Origin: Clostridiales bacterium UBA1701
GTDB taxonomy: Bacteria; Bacillota; Clostridia; Oscillospirales; Oscillospiraceae
DNA: 17,176 nucleotides
Direction: 5' to 3'
Assembly: GCA_002320035.1 (NCBI GenBank)
Contig: DCJL01000037.1
Location: 1-17,176 of the forward strand
How positions within the stretch are numbered: position 1 is the first letter of the stretch; each line of letters opens with the position of its first letter. Below are positions 7,322 through 13,867 of the stretch, one piece after another. The position numbers were made by a program, and so were the translations under genes. Below the pieces are notes generated by a model that was not told where the DNA came from, made no database searches, and saw nothing but the letters and a program-made list of their open reading frames with translations.

Positions 7322-8554
7322 ATGAACAAAAGATACGCAAGATCTGTGTTTTCCTGCGCCCTTGCGCTGATAATGGCTTTCAGCATACTTCCCGCCGGGG
7401 CCTTTGCCGTTACGCAGGACGAGATAGACACCCTGAAATCCCAGCGGGACGAGATCAGCGCCCAGCGCCGGGAGAAGCAGGCTGTTGTGGACGAGCTTGC
7501 CTCCCAGCACGCTACCGTGCTGGAGCAGAAGCTGGCCATGGACCAGCGCAACATGTACACCCTCCAGCAGATCCAGCTCAACAGCGAAGAGATCGCCCTC
7601 TATGATGAGATGATCGCTGACAAAGCCGAGGAGCTGGCCGAGGCAAAGCGCCTTGAGGCGGAGCAGCTTGAGAAGTACCGGGCGAGAGTCCGGGCCATGG
7701 AGGAAAACGGGAATTACGGCTTTCTCAGCCTTGTGCTCAAGACCAATAATTTGGGCGAGCTGCTCACGGTCATGGACGATGTGGGCGAGATCATGGAGAG
7801 CGACCGGGAGCTGGAGGACCAGTATATAGCCGCCCGGGAAAACACCGAGGCCGTAAAGGCCGAGTATGAGGCCACCAAGGCCGACATGGAAGCAAGGCAG
7901 GCGGAACTTCGCGCCGAGCAGGCAGAGCTTGAAAAGGACATAGAGGAAGCCACCCTCCTTATCGCCGGTCTGGAAGAGGATATCGAAAACCGCCGAGCCG
8001 AGTATGAGGCCATCCTGGCCGCGGAGGACGCGGCAAACGCAGAAATCGCGGAGCTGGTGGCCGAGCTTGAGCGCCAGCGCCAGGAAGAGATGGCCAATCA
8101 GGGCGGCGGAAGCGGCGGCGGGTCCGTCTCCGGTACCGGCTCCTTCATCTGGCCCACCGCCTCCACGTACATAACCAGCCGCTTTGGCCTCCGGGTCCAC
8201 CCCATCACCGGTGAAACGAGAAGCCACACCGGCCTTGACGTGGGCGGCTCCTACGGCGATACCATTGCCGCCGCCGACGGCGGCACCGTTACGCTGGCGG
8301 GAGTCAACGGCGGTTATGGCAACTGCGTTATGATAGACCATGGCAACGGATACATTACCCTTTACGGGCATATGTCCTCCATTGCCGTCACCAAGGGGCA
8401 GGCCGTCTCCCAGGGCGATGCCATCGGCTATGTGGGCAGCACGGGCCTTTCCACCGGGCCGCATCTGCATTTTGAGATCTGGTCCGGCGGCGGCCGCATC
8501 GATCCGGAGCAGTTCTTTACCGGCCTGACCTTTTCCCCCGGCGCGGGAGAATAA
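7322..8554 (+). CDS. Secreted coiled-coil M23 (LytM) peptidoglycan hydrolase, FtsEX partner 2
   Basis: A protein of 410 residues with the same plan as its upstream neighbour: signal peptide (1 to about 29, ending GAFA), coiled coil (about 30-255), short Gly/Ser linker and a C-terminal M23 domain. The copies share blocks such as KYRARVRAMEENG, MDDVGEIMESD, and NTEAVKAEYE (ETEAVKAEYE in the first copy), so they are an old tandem duplication. The M23 motifs are intact: HTGLD, YGHMS and HLHFE. The linker is shorter than in the first copy, and the M23 domain has the more standard HLHFE where the first copy has HCHFE, suggesting some divergence in substrate or timing. The gap to the first copy is 29 bases, with a modest AAAGGGA ribosome binding site. 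It is in the same operon as ftsEX. Confidence 0.9.
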   Translation: MNKRYARSVFSCALALIMAFSILPAGAFAVTQDEIDTLKSQRDEISAQRREKQAVVDELASQHATVLEQKLAMDQRNMYTLQQIQLNSEEIALYDEMIADKAEELAEAKRLEAEQLEKYRARVRAMEENGNYGFLSLVLKTNNLGELLTVMDDVGEIMESDRELEDQYIAARENTEAVKAEYEATKADMEARQAELRAEQAELEKDIEEATLLIAGLEEDIENRRAEYEAILAAEDAANAEIAELVAELERQRQEEMANQGGGSGGGSVSGTGSFIWPTASTYITSRFGLRVHPITGETRSHTGLDVGGSYGDTIAAADGGTVTLAGVNGGYGNCVMIDHGNGYITLYGHMSSIAVTKGQAVSQGDAIGYVGSTGLSTGPHLHFEIWSGGGRIDPEQFFTGLTFSPGAGE

Positions 8555-8568
8555 TACGTAAAACTCAG

Positions 8569-8621
8569 CCCGCTTTGCGGCGGGATCTGCGCCGGACAGT
8601 CATAAAAACAGGCTGTCCGGC
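8569..8621 (+). promoter_or_regulatory. Two successive hairpins ahead of the S41-like gene
   Basis: CCCGC (8569-8573) pairs with GCGGG (8580-8584). The perfect nine-base inverted repeat GCCGGACAG (8591-8599) / CTGTCCGGC (8613-8621) has a 13-base loop. Neither is followed by a T-run. The second ends 13 bases before the AAGGAGG ribosome binding site of the next gene. They may be RNA processing or stability elements that set the relative level of the last gene of the operon. Confidence 0.45.
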
Positions 8622-8647
8622 AAAGCCTTGCTTTAAGGAGGACAGTT

Positions 8648-9895
8648 GTGGGTAATATTTTTAGAAGAATGCTCGAATCCCTGGGCTTCTTTTTCTCCGC
8701 TTTTTTTAATATCCGGCTGAAGCTCAAGTATGTTTTGCTCTTCTGTATCCTGCTGGGCGGCGGTATTTACGCCTGGACCTATACCACCATGCTCAATAAT
8801 GTGGGCGGCAAAGAGGACTATGCCGAGGCCATGCGCTATATCCAGATAAAGGACATCGTAGACGAGGAATTCATTGCGCCTGTGGACCGGGTCGCCATGG
8901 GCAACGCGGCGGCGGCGGCCATGGTTTCCAGCCTCGGTGATTCCTGGAGCAAATTTATGTCCGCTGAAGAGTACAAGACCTTCCAGCTTTCCGCGTCCAA
9001 CGAGTATTCGGACATCGGCATGAGCCTGATGAAGAACGAAGAGGGCAAGGGCTTTCAGGTCATCTCCGTAAACCCGGACTCGCCCGCCGCTCGGGGCGGC
9101 CTTGGCGCGGGGATGATCATCACCGCTGTGGACGGCGAGAAGATCGGCTCCTATACGCTTGACCAGGTGCGGACGCTGATCCGCTCCAAGATGAATACAA
9201 AGTTCAGCCTTGAAATAAGCGGGCAGGACAGCCTGGCGGTGGACTGCACGGGGCTGAGCTCCGGTTCCGTCACCTATCGGCTTGAAAAAACCGGCGCCGG
9301 CTATATCCAGCTTTCAAATTTTGAGGCCGGCAGCGGCCAGGCGGCTGTGGACGCGGTGGAAGATCTGATGAGCCAGGGGGCGGTGTCCCTTGTGATTGAC
9401 CTGCGCCGCAATCCCGGCGGTCTTGCCACGGAGCTTGCCACCTTTCTGGACTATCTGCTGCCCGGCGGGCGCATTTTCTCGGAGATGGACAAAAACGGGG
9501 ATGAGATTGTGACCGAGTCCGACGGAATGTGCGTTCAGCTTCCCATGTGCGTGCTGATAAACGAGGAGACCTTCAGGGAAGCGGAGCTCTGCGCTGCAGT
9601 TTTGAAAGAATTCCAGTGGGCCACGCTTATGGGCGTCTCGACCACTGGCAATACCCGCACCCAGGAGACCATAGAGCTGGATGACGGCACCGCCATCCGC
9701 CTCTCCACCCACAGCTATCTCACGCCCAAGGGGATGGACATCTCCGCCAACGGCGGCGTTGTGCCCGACCTGACGGTTTATAATACCGACGCTTCCACGA
9801 CCGGCACCACCGAGGGCACCACCGGCGGCGAGGACGGTACCGCCAGCATCTCCGGCGACCAACAGCTTATGCAGGCTCTGAAATTTTTGAGTTGA
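8648..9895 (+). CDS. S41/CtpB-family PDZ membrane protein, catalytic residues lost
   Basis: A protein of 415 residues with a GTG start behind AAGGAGG (8635-8641). One membrane segment (about 28-45) is followed by a helical cap, a PDZ domain (about 118-195) and an S41 C-terminal-processing-protease core (about 205-378), then a Thr/Gly-rich tail. The core keeps the LRRNPGG and VLINE landmarks. However, where CtpA/CtpB proteins have G-S-A-S-A-S-E this protein has E-T-F-R-E-A-E (306-313), so the nucleophilic Ser is Arg310. Where they have FGKGxVQ it has TGNTRTQ, so the general-base Lys is Asn335. The 25-residue Ser-Lys spacing is kept, as is the Gln (339). It is therefore predicted to be proteolytically inactive. 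Gene order ftsE-ftsX-ctpB is also known in Bacillus subtilis. A regulatory or scaffold role for the FtsEX hydrolases is inferred. Confidence 0.85.
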   Translation: MGNIFRRMLESLGFFFSAFFNIRLKLKYVLLFCILLGGGIYAWTYTTMLNNVGGKEDYAEAMRYIQIKDIVDEEFIAPVDRVAMGNAAAAAMVSSLGDSWSKFMSAEEYKTFQLSASNEYSDIGMSLMKNEEGKGFQVISVNPDSPAARGGLGAGMIITAVDGEKIGSYTLDQVRTLIRSKMNTKFSLEISGQDSLAVDCTGLSSGSVTYRLEKTGAGYIQLSNFEAGSGQAAVDAVEDLMSQGAVSLVIDLRRNPGGLATELATFLDYLLPGGRIFSEMDKNGDEIVTESDGMCVQLPMCVLINEETFREAELCAAVLKEFQWATLMGVSTTGNTRTQETIELDDGTAIRLSTHSYLTPKGMDISANGGVVPDLTVYNTDASTTGTTEGTTGGEDGTASISGDQQLMQALKFLS

Positions 9896-9920
9896 CACAG
9901 GGAGCCTTACTCAATATAAT
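9892..9920 (+). promoter_or_regulatory. Consensus sigma-A promoter for greA-lysS
   Basis: A perfect TTGACA (9892-9897) and a perfect TATAAT (9915-9920) are spaced by 17 bases. The -35 overlaps the TGA stop codon of the S41-like gene (9893-9895). The start of transcription would be near 9927, with a leader of about 25 bases. Both hexamers match the consensus at every position, so strong constitutive expression is expected. Confidence 0.9.
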
Positions 9921-9951
9921 CAACATACTATTTTAAAAGGAGAACTGCTTT

Positions 9952-10440
9952 ATGCCTAATTCAAGCAGATTCAAAATGAGCCAGGAGCGTCTGGACGCGC
10001 TCAAGGACGAGCTTTATTATCTGGAGACGGTCCGGGAAAAAGAGGTCTCCGAGCTGATCAAGGAAGCCAGAAGCTTTGGCGACCTGTCCGAAAACAGCGA
10101 GTATGACGAGGCAAAGACCGAGCAGGGCAAGCTCTATTCCAAGATCGCCGAGCTGAAGGTCCTGATTGAGAACGCCGAGATCGTCGACAATCTGGATCAG
10201 GATGCCCCCAAGGATACCGTCACACTGGGCAGCATCGTCCGCGTCCGCGATCTGGGGGATGATTTTGAGGAGAGCTATGAGATCGTGGGCTCCCAGGAGG
10301 CAAATCCCAGAGCCGGCCGCATTTCCGACGATTCTCCCGTGGGTCAGGGCCTTCGCGGCCACCGGGCCGGGGACACCGTCAGCATCAGCGCCCCCGCCGG
10401 GGAGCTGAAGTTCCAGATCATCTCCGTAGAAAACAAGTAA
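9952..10440 (+). CDS. greA: Transcription elongation factor GreA
   Basis: A protein of 162 residues, the normal length for GreA, which enters the RNA polymerase secondary channel and stimulates cleavage of backtracked transcripts. The N-terminal coiled coil carries the conserved tip EARSFGDLSENSEYDEAK with the acidic residues Asp44 and Glu47 that reach the active site. The C-terminal FKBP-like domain starts near residue 85 (DTVTLGSIVRVRD), ends with AGELKFQIISVEN, and includes SPVGQGLRGHRAGD. AAAAGGAGA lies eight bases before the ATG. It is 17 bases upstream of lysS and shares its promoter. This greA-lysS arrangement is common in Clostridia. Confidence 0.95.
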   Translation: MPNSSRFKMSQERLDALKDELYYLETVREKEVSELIKEARSFGDLSENSEYDEAKTEQGKLYSKIAELKVLIENAEIVDNLDQDAPKDTVTLGSIVRVRDLGDDFEESYEIVGSQEANPRAGRISDDSPVGQGLRGHRAGDTVSISAPAGELKFQIISVENK

Positions 10441-10457
10441 AAAATAAGGGGTAGAAT

Positions 10458-12410
10458 ATGAGCGAAGAAAACATCAGCCAGCCCTGCCAGGAGCAGGAGC
10501 TGTCGGAAATTCTGCAGGTCCGCCGGGATAAGCTGGCCGCCCTGCGGCAGGAGGGGAGAGACCCCTTCCAGCAGACAAAGTTTCTCAGAAGCGCCTGGTC
10601 CGCGGAAATAAAGGGCGATTACGATGCGTTTGAGAACAAAACTGTGTCCGTAGCCGGGCGCATCATGTCCAAGCGAGGCATGGGAAAAGCCATATTCTGC
10701 CATATTAAAGACGACCGGGGCCAGCTTCAGCTCTATGTCCGCGCTGACTCCCTCAGCGAGCAGGAGTTTCAGGACTTCCGCAAGTATGACATCGGCGATA
10801 TCATCGGCGTCACGGGCTATGTGTTCAAGACCAAGACCGGCGAGATCTCCGTCCATGCCGGGCGCGCCGTCCTGCTCTCCAAGTCCCTGCGCCCCCTGCC
10901 CGAGAAGTTCCACGGCATGACCAACACCGAACTCAAGTACCGCCAGCGCTATGTGGACCTGATCGTGAACGACGACAGCCGCCGCAACTTTGAGATCCGC
11001 TCCCGCTTCATAAGCTATGTGCGCCGTTTTCTGGAGAACCGGGGCTACATCGAGGTAGAAACCCCGGTGCTCAACACCATCTCCGGCGGCGCCACGGCCA
11101 GACCCTTTATTACCCACCACAACACGCTGGATATAGACATGTTCCTGCGCATTGCCACCGAGCTTAACCTCAAGCGCCTCATCGTGGGCGGCATGGAGCG
11201 GGTGTACGAGATTGGCCGCATCTTCCGCAACGAAGGTATGGACACCCGGCACAACCCGGAGTTCACCACCGTGGAGCTTTATGAAGCCTATGCGGACTAT
11301 AACGACATGATGGACCTTTTTGAGGCCCTGCTCTCCGGCGCTGCAATGGAGATTCTGGGCGGCTATGATGTGGAGTGGCTTGGCCACAAAGTCAGCCTTG
11401 CCCCCGGCTTTAAGCGCATGACCATGGCCGAGGCCGTTAAGGCGCATTTGGGCCTGGACTTTATGGCGATTGAGGGCGATGAAGCTGCCGTTCAGGCGGC
11501 GAAGTCCGCGGGCGTGGATATGGACAAGGTGGAGCCCACCTGGGGTCATGCGCTCTACGAGTGCTTTGACCAGAAGGTTGAGGAGAAGCTTATTCAGCCT
11601 ACCTTCATTACCATGCACCCGGTCGATGTGTCCCCTCTGGCGAAGCGCAGCCCTGCCGACCCCCGTCTTACCGAGCGCTTCGAGCTTTTTGTCTGCTGCA
11701 GCGAAATGGGCAACGCTTTCTCCGAGCTTAACGACCCTATTGACCAGAAGCAGCGTTTTCAGAAGCAGGTGGAGCTCCGCGCCAAGGGCGATGACGAGGC
11801 CGGCATGATGGACGAGGATTTTATAAACGCCCTTGAATATGGCATGCCCCCCACGGGCGGCCTGGGCATAGGCATAGACCGCTGCGTCATGCTCCTGACA
11901 GGCTGCAGCTCCATAAGGGATGTGATTCTGTTCCCCACAATGAAGCCCCTGGACGGTCAAAAAGATTCCGGCAAGGCCGATGAAAAGTCGAATGAACCCG
12001 CACAGGAGGCTGCTCCTGTAGTCGAGGAAAAGATCGACTTCTCTAACGTTCAGATCGAGCCTCTGTTTGAAGATTTCGTTGATTTCGAGACCTTCAGCAA
12101 GAGCGATTTCCGCGCTGTAAAGGTTCTCGCTTGCGAAGCTGTAAAGAAGTCCAAGAAACTGCTTCAGTTCACTCTGAATGACGGAACAGGCGTAAATAGA
12201 ACGATTTTAAGCGGAATTCATGCTTATTATGAGCCGGAAGAACTCGTTGGTAAGACCTTACTGGCTATCACCAACCTGCCTCCGAGGCCGATGATGGGTA
12301 TCGATTCCTGCGGCATGCTGATTAGTGCAGTGAACAAGCGCGGTGAGGATGAAGAGCTTCATCTTTTGATGCTTGATCCTCATATTCCTGCTGGCGCAAA
12401 GATGTATTAA
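10458..12410 (+). CDS. lysS: Class II lysyl-tRNA synthetase with fused C-terminal tRNA-binding domain
   Basis: A protein of 650 residues, about 150 longer than a usual bacterial LysRS. The anticodon-binding OB fold is at about 55-165 (VSVAGRIMSKRGMGKAIFCH). The class II catalytic core follows, with motif 1 around RGYIEVETPVLN, motif 2 IGRIFRNEGMDTRHNPEFTT and motif 3 GLGIGIDRCVML. The core ends at FPTMKPL (492-498), where ordinary enzymes stop. An Ala/Glu/Pro-rich linker (499-540) then joins a Trbp111/EMAPII/MetRS-C-type OB domain (about 541-650), recognised by DFRAVKVLACEAV, TILSGIHAYYEPEELVGK and SCGMLISAV. This extra domain should raise tRNA affinity. The DNA changes from about 63% GC in a sampled core line to about 42% in a sampled line of the added domain, so the extension seems to have a different origin. 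AAGGGG precedes the ATG. Confidence 0.93.
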   Translation: MSEENISQPCQEQELSEILQVRRDKLAALRQEGRDPFQQTKFLRSAWSAEIKGDYDAFENKTVSVAGRIMSKRGMGKAIFCHIKDDRGQLQLYVRADSLSEQEFQDFRKYDIGDIIGVTGYVFKTKTGEISVHAGRAVLLSKSLRPLPEKFHGMTNTELKYRQRYVDLIVNDDSRRNFEIRSRFISYVRRFLENRGYIEVETPVLNTISGGATARPFITHHNTLDIDMFLRIATELNLKRLIVGGMERVYEIGRIFRNEGMDTRHNPEFTTVELYEAYADYNDMMDLFEALLSGAAMEILGGYDVEWLGHKVSLAPGFKRMTMAEAVKAHLGLDFMAIEGDEAAVQAAKSAGVDMDKVEPTWGHALYECFDQKVEEKLIQPTFITMHPVDVSPLAKRSPADPRLTERFELFVCCSEMGNAFSELNDPIDQKQRFQKQVELRAKGDDEAGMMDEDFINALEYGMPPTGGLGIGIDRCVMLLTGCSSIRDVILFPTMKPLDGQKDSGKADEKSNEPAQEAAPVVEEKIDFSNVQIEPLFEDFVDFETFSKSDFRAVKVLACEAVKKSKKLLQFTLNDGTGVNRTILSGIHAYYEPEELVGKTLLAITNLPPRPMMGIDSCGMLISAVNKRGEDEELHLLMLDPHIPAGAKMY

Positions 12411-12442
12411 TCGGTCAAATGTTCAGGTAGGTCGGTCGTCTG

Positions 12443-12469
12443 TATGCCATATGCCAGTAACATATGCCA
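12443..12469. repeat. Short TATGCCA repeats after lysS
   Basis: TATGCCA occurs three times (12443-12449, 12450-12456 in tandem, and 12463-12469), followed by degenerate versions up to about 12496. The meaning is unknown; it is in the AT-rich segment between lysS and its terminator. Confidence 0.4.
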
Positions 12470-12521
12470 ATCTATGCACGACATAGGCCAAATGCCGAAA
12501 AATGAATGTGCGATTTGATTT

Positions 12522-12555
12522 CAGCCCCGCAGAAGCGATTCTGTGGGGCTGTTTT
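12522..12555 (+). terminator. Terminator of the greA-lysS operon
   Basis: CAGCCCCGCAGAA (12522-12534) pairs with TTCTGTGGGGCTG (12539-12551) around the loop GCGA. This gives 13 pairs with a single G-T wobble, followed by TTTT. It lies 112 bases after the lysS stop codon. Confidence 0.75.
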
Positions 12556-12641
12556 GCAAAACAAATAGAAGGATAGAAAAATAAAACGGTGTATGCTGAA
12601 CTGAATAATATTTCGGGTTAACTCACAAGGAGGGCTATAAA

Positions 12642-13106
12642 ATGAAGATTGAAAAAATAAGAAAAGAATCTTTTACAGTTATCGGTAAAGAAGGTTCTAC
12701 CGATGATGGAGCCGGCTTCATTCAGAGACTATGGGATGATGCAAATGGGCATTTTGATCAGGTGGCTGATCTTGCCAAGAGAGACGAGAATGGAGATCTT
12801 GCAGGCGTATGGGGAACGATGTCGGACTTCTCGCGTTCTTTTTCTCCCTGGAAAGATTTCAAAGAAGGACTGTATCTTGCAGGTATTGAGTGTACAGAAA
12901 ATGCAACTGCACCGGAAGGTTGGACGAAATGGCTTATTCCAGGCTATGTATATCTGAAAGCAGAGTGTGATGGTGAGAATACTTTTACAGAAGTGATGAA
13001 CTATATGAAGCAGGAAAAGATTGACTTAGCCGGAGCGATTCACGATTTTACATGTCCGCCGTCGGGTAAGAATTATATGTATTTTCCGATAGAGCGTCTG
13101 AATTGA
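12642..13106 (+). CDS. GyrI-like small-molecule-binding domain protein
   Basis: A protein of 154 residues resembling free-standing GyrI-like/AraC effector-binding domains. It starts MKIEKIRKESFTVIGKEG, as these proteins often do, with the aromatic-rich middle FSPWKDFKEGLYLAGIEC, the TKWLIPGYVYLKAE strand-turn block and the end KNYMYFPIERL. Such proteins bind small, often cationic or drug-like, molecules in a central cleft; the ligand here is unknown. There is no DNA-binding domain, membrane segment or signal peptide, so it should be cytosolic. AAGGAGG stands nine bases before the ATG. It is in the low-GC segment and is followed after 30 bases by a TfoX C-terminal-domain gene, probably in one transcript. 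No clear promoter was seen upstream. Confidence 0.75.
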   Translation: MKIEKIRKESFTVIGKEGSTDDGAGFIQRLWDDANGHFDQVADLAKRDENGDLAGVWGTMSDFSRSFSPWKDFKEGLYLAGIECTENATAPEGWTKWLIPGYVYLKAECDGENTFTEVMNYMKQEKIDLAGAIHDFTCPPSGKNYMYFPIERLN

Positions 13107-13136
13107 TTGAATCGGAAGTTGTGGAGAAAATGTTAT

Positions 13137-13394
13137 ATGGGTGAATTATCAAAGTTGCCGAACATCGGAAAAACTGTTGAAGAACAGCTTATTCAAGTTG
13201 GCATAAATACTGCTGATGACTTGAAGAAGGCGGGTGCCAAGGCGGTATGGCTGAAGATACAGGAAATAGATGAATCGGCATGTATCAATCGACTTATGGC
13301 ATTAGAAGGTGCAATTCGTGGAGTAAAGAAAAGCATGCTGCCAGATGATGTAAAAGTTGATTTAAAAGACTTTTATCAGCGGAAAAAGAAATAG
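13137..13394 (+). CDS. TfoX C-terminal-domain protein
   Basis: A small protein of 85 residues that is only a TfoX/Sxy C-terminal domain. It begins MGELSKLPNIGKTVEEQLIQ and continues VGINTADDLKKAGAKAVWLK, a helix-hairpin-helix-like fold, and ends with a basic tail. In full-length TfoX proteins an N-terminal domain precedes this; here it is absent, so the competence role of TfoX should not be assumed. An in-frame TTG at 13107 would directly abut the upstream stop codon, but GGAG (13123-13126) ten bases before ATG 13137, and the normal domain start, favour the shorter form. It pairs with the GyrI-like gene upstream. Base composition is low-GC like its neighbours. Confidence 0.75.
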   Translation: MGELSKLPNIGKTVEEQLIQVGINTADDLKKAGAKAVWLKIQEIDESACINRLMALEGAIRGVKKSMLPDDVKVDLKDFYQRKKK

Positions 13395-13493
13395 AGAAAT
13401 CGAAATTTGAAACCGTCAAAATAACAATATCCGAAACACTGTGGAGGAAGTTATCAACACGGAACTGATTTACGCATAGGGCATGCAGTAACA

Positions 13494-13538
13494 CAAAGCG
13501 AGGGGCAAAGATTCAAACACTTTGCCCCTCTTACTTTG
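13494..13538 (+). terminator. Strong hairpin after the TfoX-domain gene, likely terminator
   Basis: GAGGGGCAAAG (13500-13510) pairs perfectly with CTTTGCCCCTC (13520-13530). An outer CAAAG/CTTTG (13494-13498 with 13534-13538) can extend the stem. The tail TTACTTT is only moderately T-rich, so termination may be incomplete. Confidence 0.6.
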
Positions 13539-13591
13539 CGGCAGAAATGTAGCTTAATTTATGGTGTTTGCAGGAATAAACGCGCAACTGA

Positions 13592-13620
13592 TTGACAAGA
13601 TTGTTTTTGCGTGCTATAAT
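13592..13620 (+). promoter_or_regulatory. Consensus sigma-A promoter of the attenuator leader
   Basis: A perfect TTGACA (13592-13597) and a perfect TATAAT (13615-13620) have a 17-base spacer. Transcription would start near 13627. It drives a structured leader and, through it, the alpha/beta hydrolase gene at 13868. Confidence 0.88.
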
Positions 13621-13651
13621 AACGAAAAACAAGGAAAGTGAGGTGGACAAA

Positions 13652-13702
13652 ATGACTTATATTATACTGATAAAATCAAGTGTCATTTTGTCCGCCGATT
13701 AA
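13652..13702 (+). CDS. Putative 16-residue leader peptide
   Basis: ATG 13652 follows GAGGTGG at a suitable distance and opens a frame for MTYIILIKSSVILSAD, ending in TAA (13700-13702). Seven of its 16 residues are Ile, Leu or Val. Its ribosome binding site and start codon lie inside the left arm of a 15-pair hairpin, and its codons for LIKS overlap the segment that can pair with the downstream terminator. This position, 25 bases after the predicted transcription start, is what a translation-coupled attenuator leader looks like. Whether it is translated, and what would stall the ribosome, cannot be seen. Confidence 0.5.
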   Translation: MTYIILIKSSVILSAD

Positions 13703-13727
13703 GTACCTTTTCGCACGGATATTATCG

Positions 13728-13759
13728 TCGCCTCTGATTTTATCAGGGGCGATTTTTTT
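13728..13759 (+). terminator. Intrinsic terminator of the leader
   Basis: TCGCCTCTGAT (13728-13738) pairs with ATCAGGGGCGA (13742-13752) with one wobble and a three-base loop, followed by seven T. It lies 108 bases before the hydrolase start, so transcription must pass it to reach the gene. Confidence 0.85.
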
Positions 13760-13867
13760 ATTCCAAACCATACGAACAGAAAAGGAAAAGGTACTAGCCA
13801 AAATGGTGTGATTGGAGGATGCACACATAATATTATCCTCTAACTATTAAAAAAAGGAGTTTTCATC

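Larger units (their letters stand above)
13642..13795 (+). promoter_or_regulatory. Attenuator-like structured leader with alternative pairings
   Basis: Four elements are visible. First, GGTGGACAAAATGAC (13642-13656) pairs with GTCATTTTGTCCGCC (13682-13696): 15 pairs with one wobble, enclosing the leader-peptide start. Second, CTGATAAAATCA (13667-13678) is perfectly complementary over 12 bases to TGATTTTATCAG (13735-13746), the heart of the terminator. Third, the terminator itself lies at 13728-13759. Fourth, AGTACCTTTTC (13702-13712) pairs perfectly over 11 bases with GAAAAGGTACT (13785-13795), enclosing the terminator. Mutually exclusive pairing of the second and third elements is the classical terminator/antiterminator switch. 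The control signal is not known. Confidence 0.65.

Noticed and set aside
10344..11960. Long minus-strand frame across lysS
   Set aside because: It is antisense to LysRS, whose class II motifs are unambiguous; the His/Gly/Ala-rich translation is a shadow.
13401..13480. Possible remnant of a mobile-element gene (frame reading KFETVKITISETLWRK, then a shifted VEEVINTELIYA ending in TAG)
   Set aside because: The stretch faintly recalls DpnD/PcfM-type proteins but is too short and needs a frameshift, so it is not supported as a gene.
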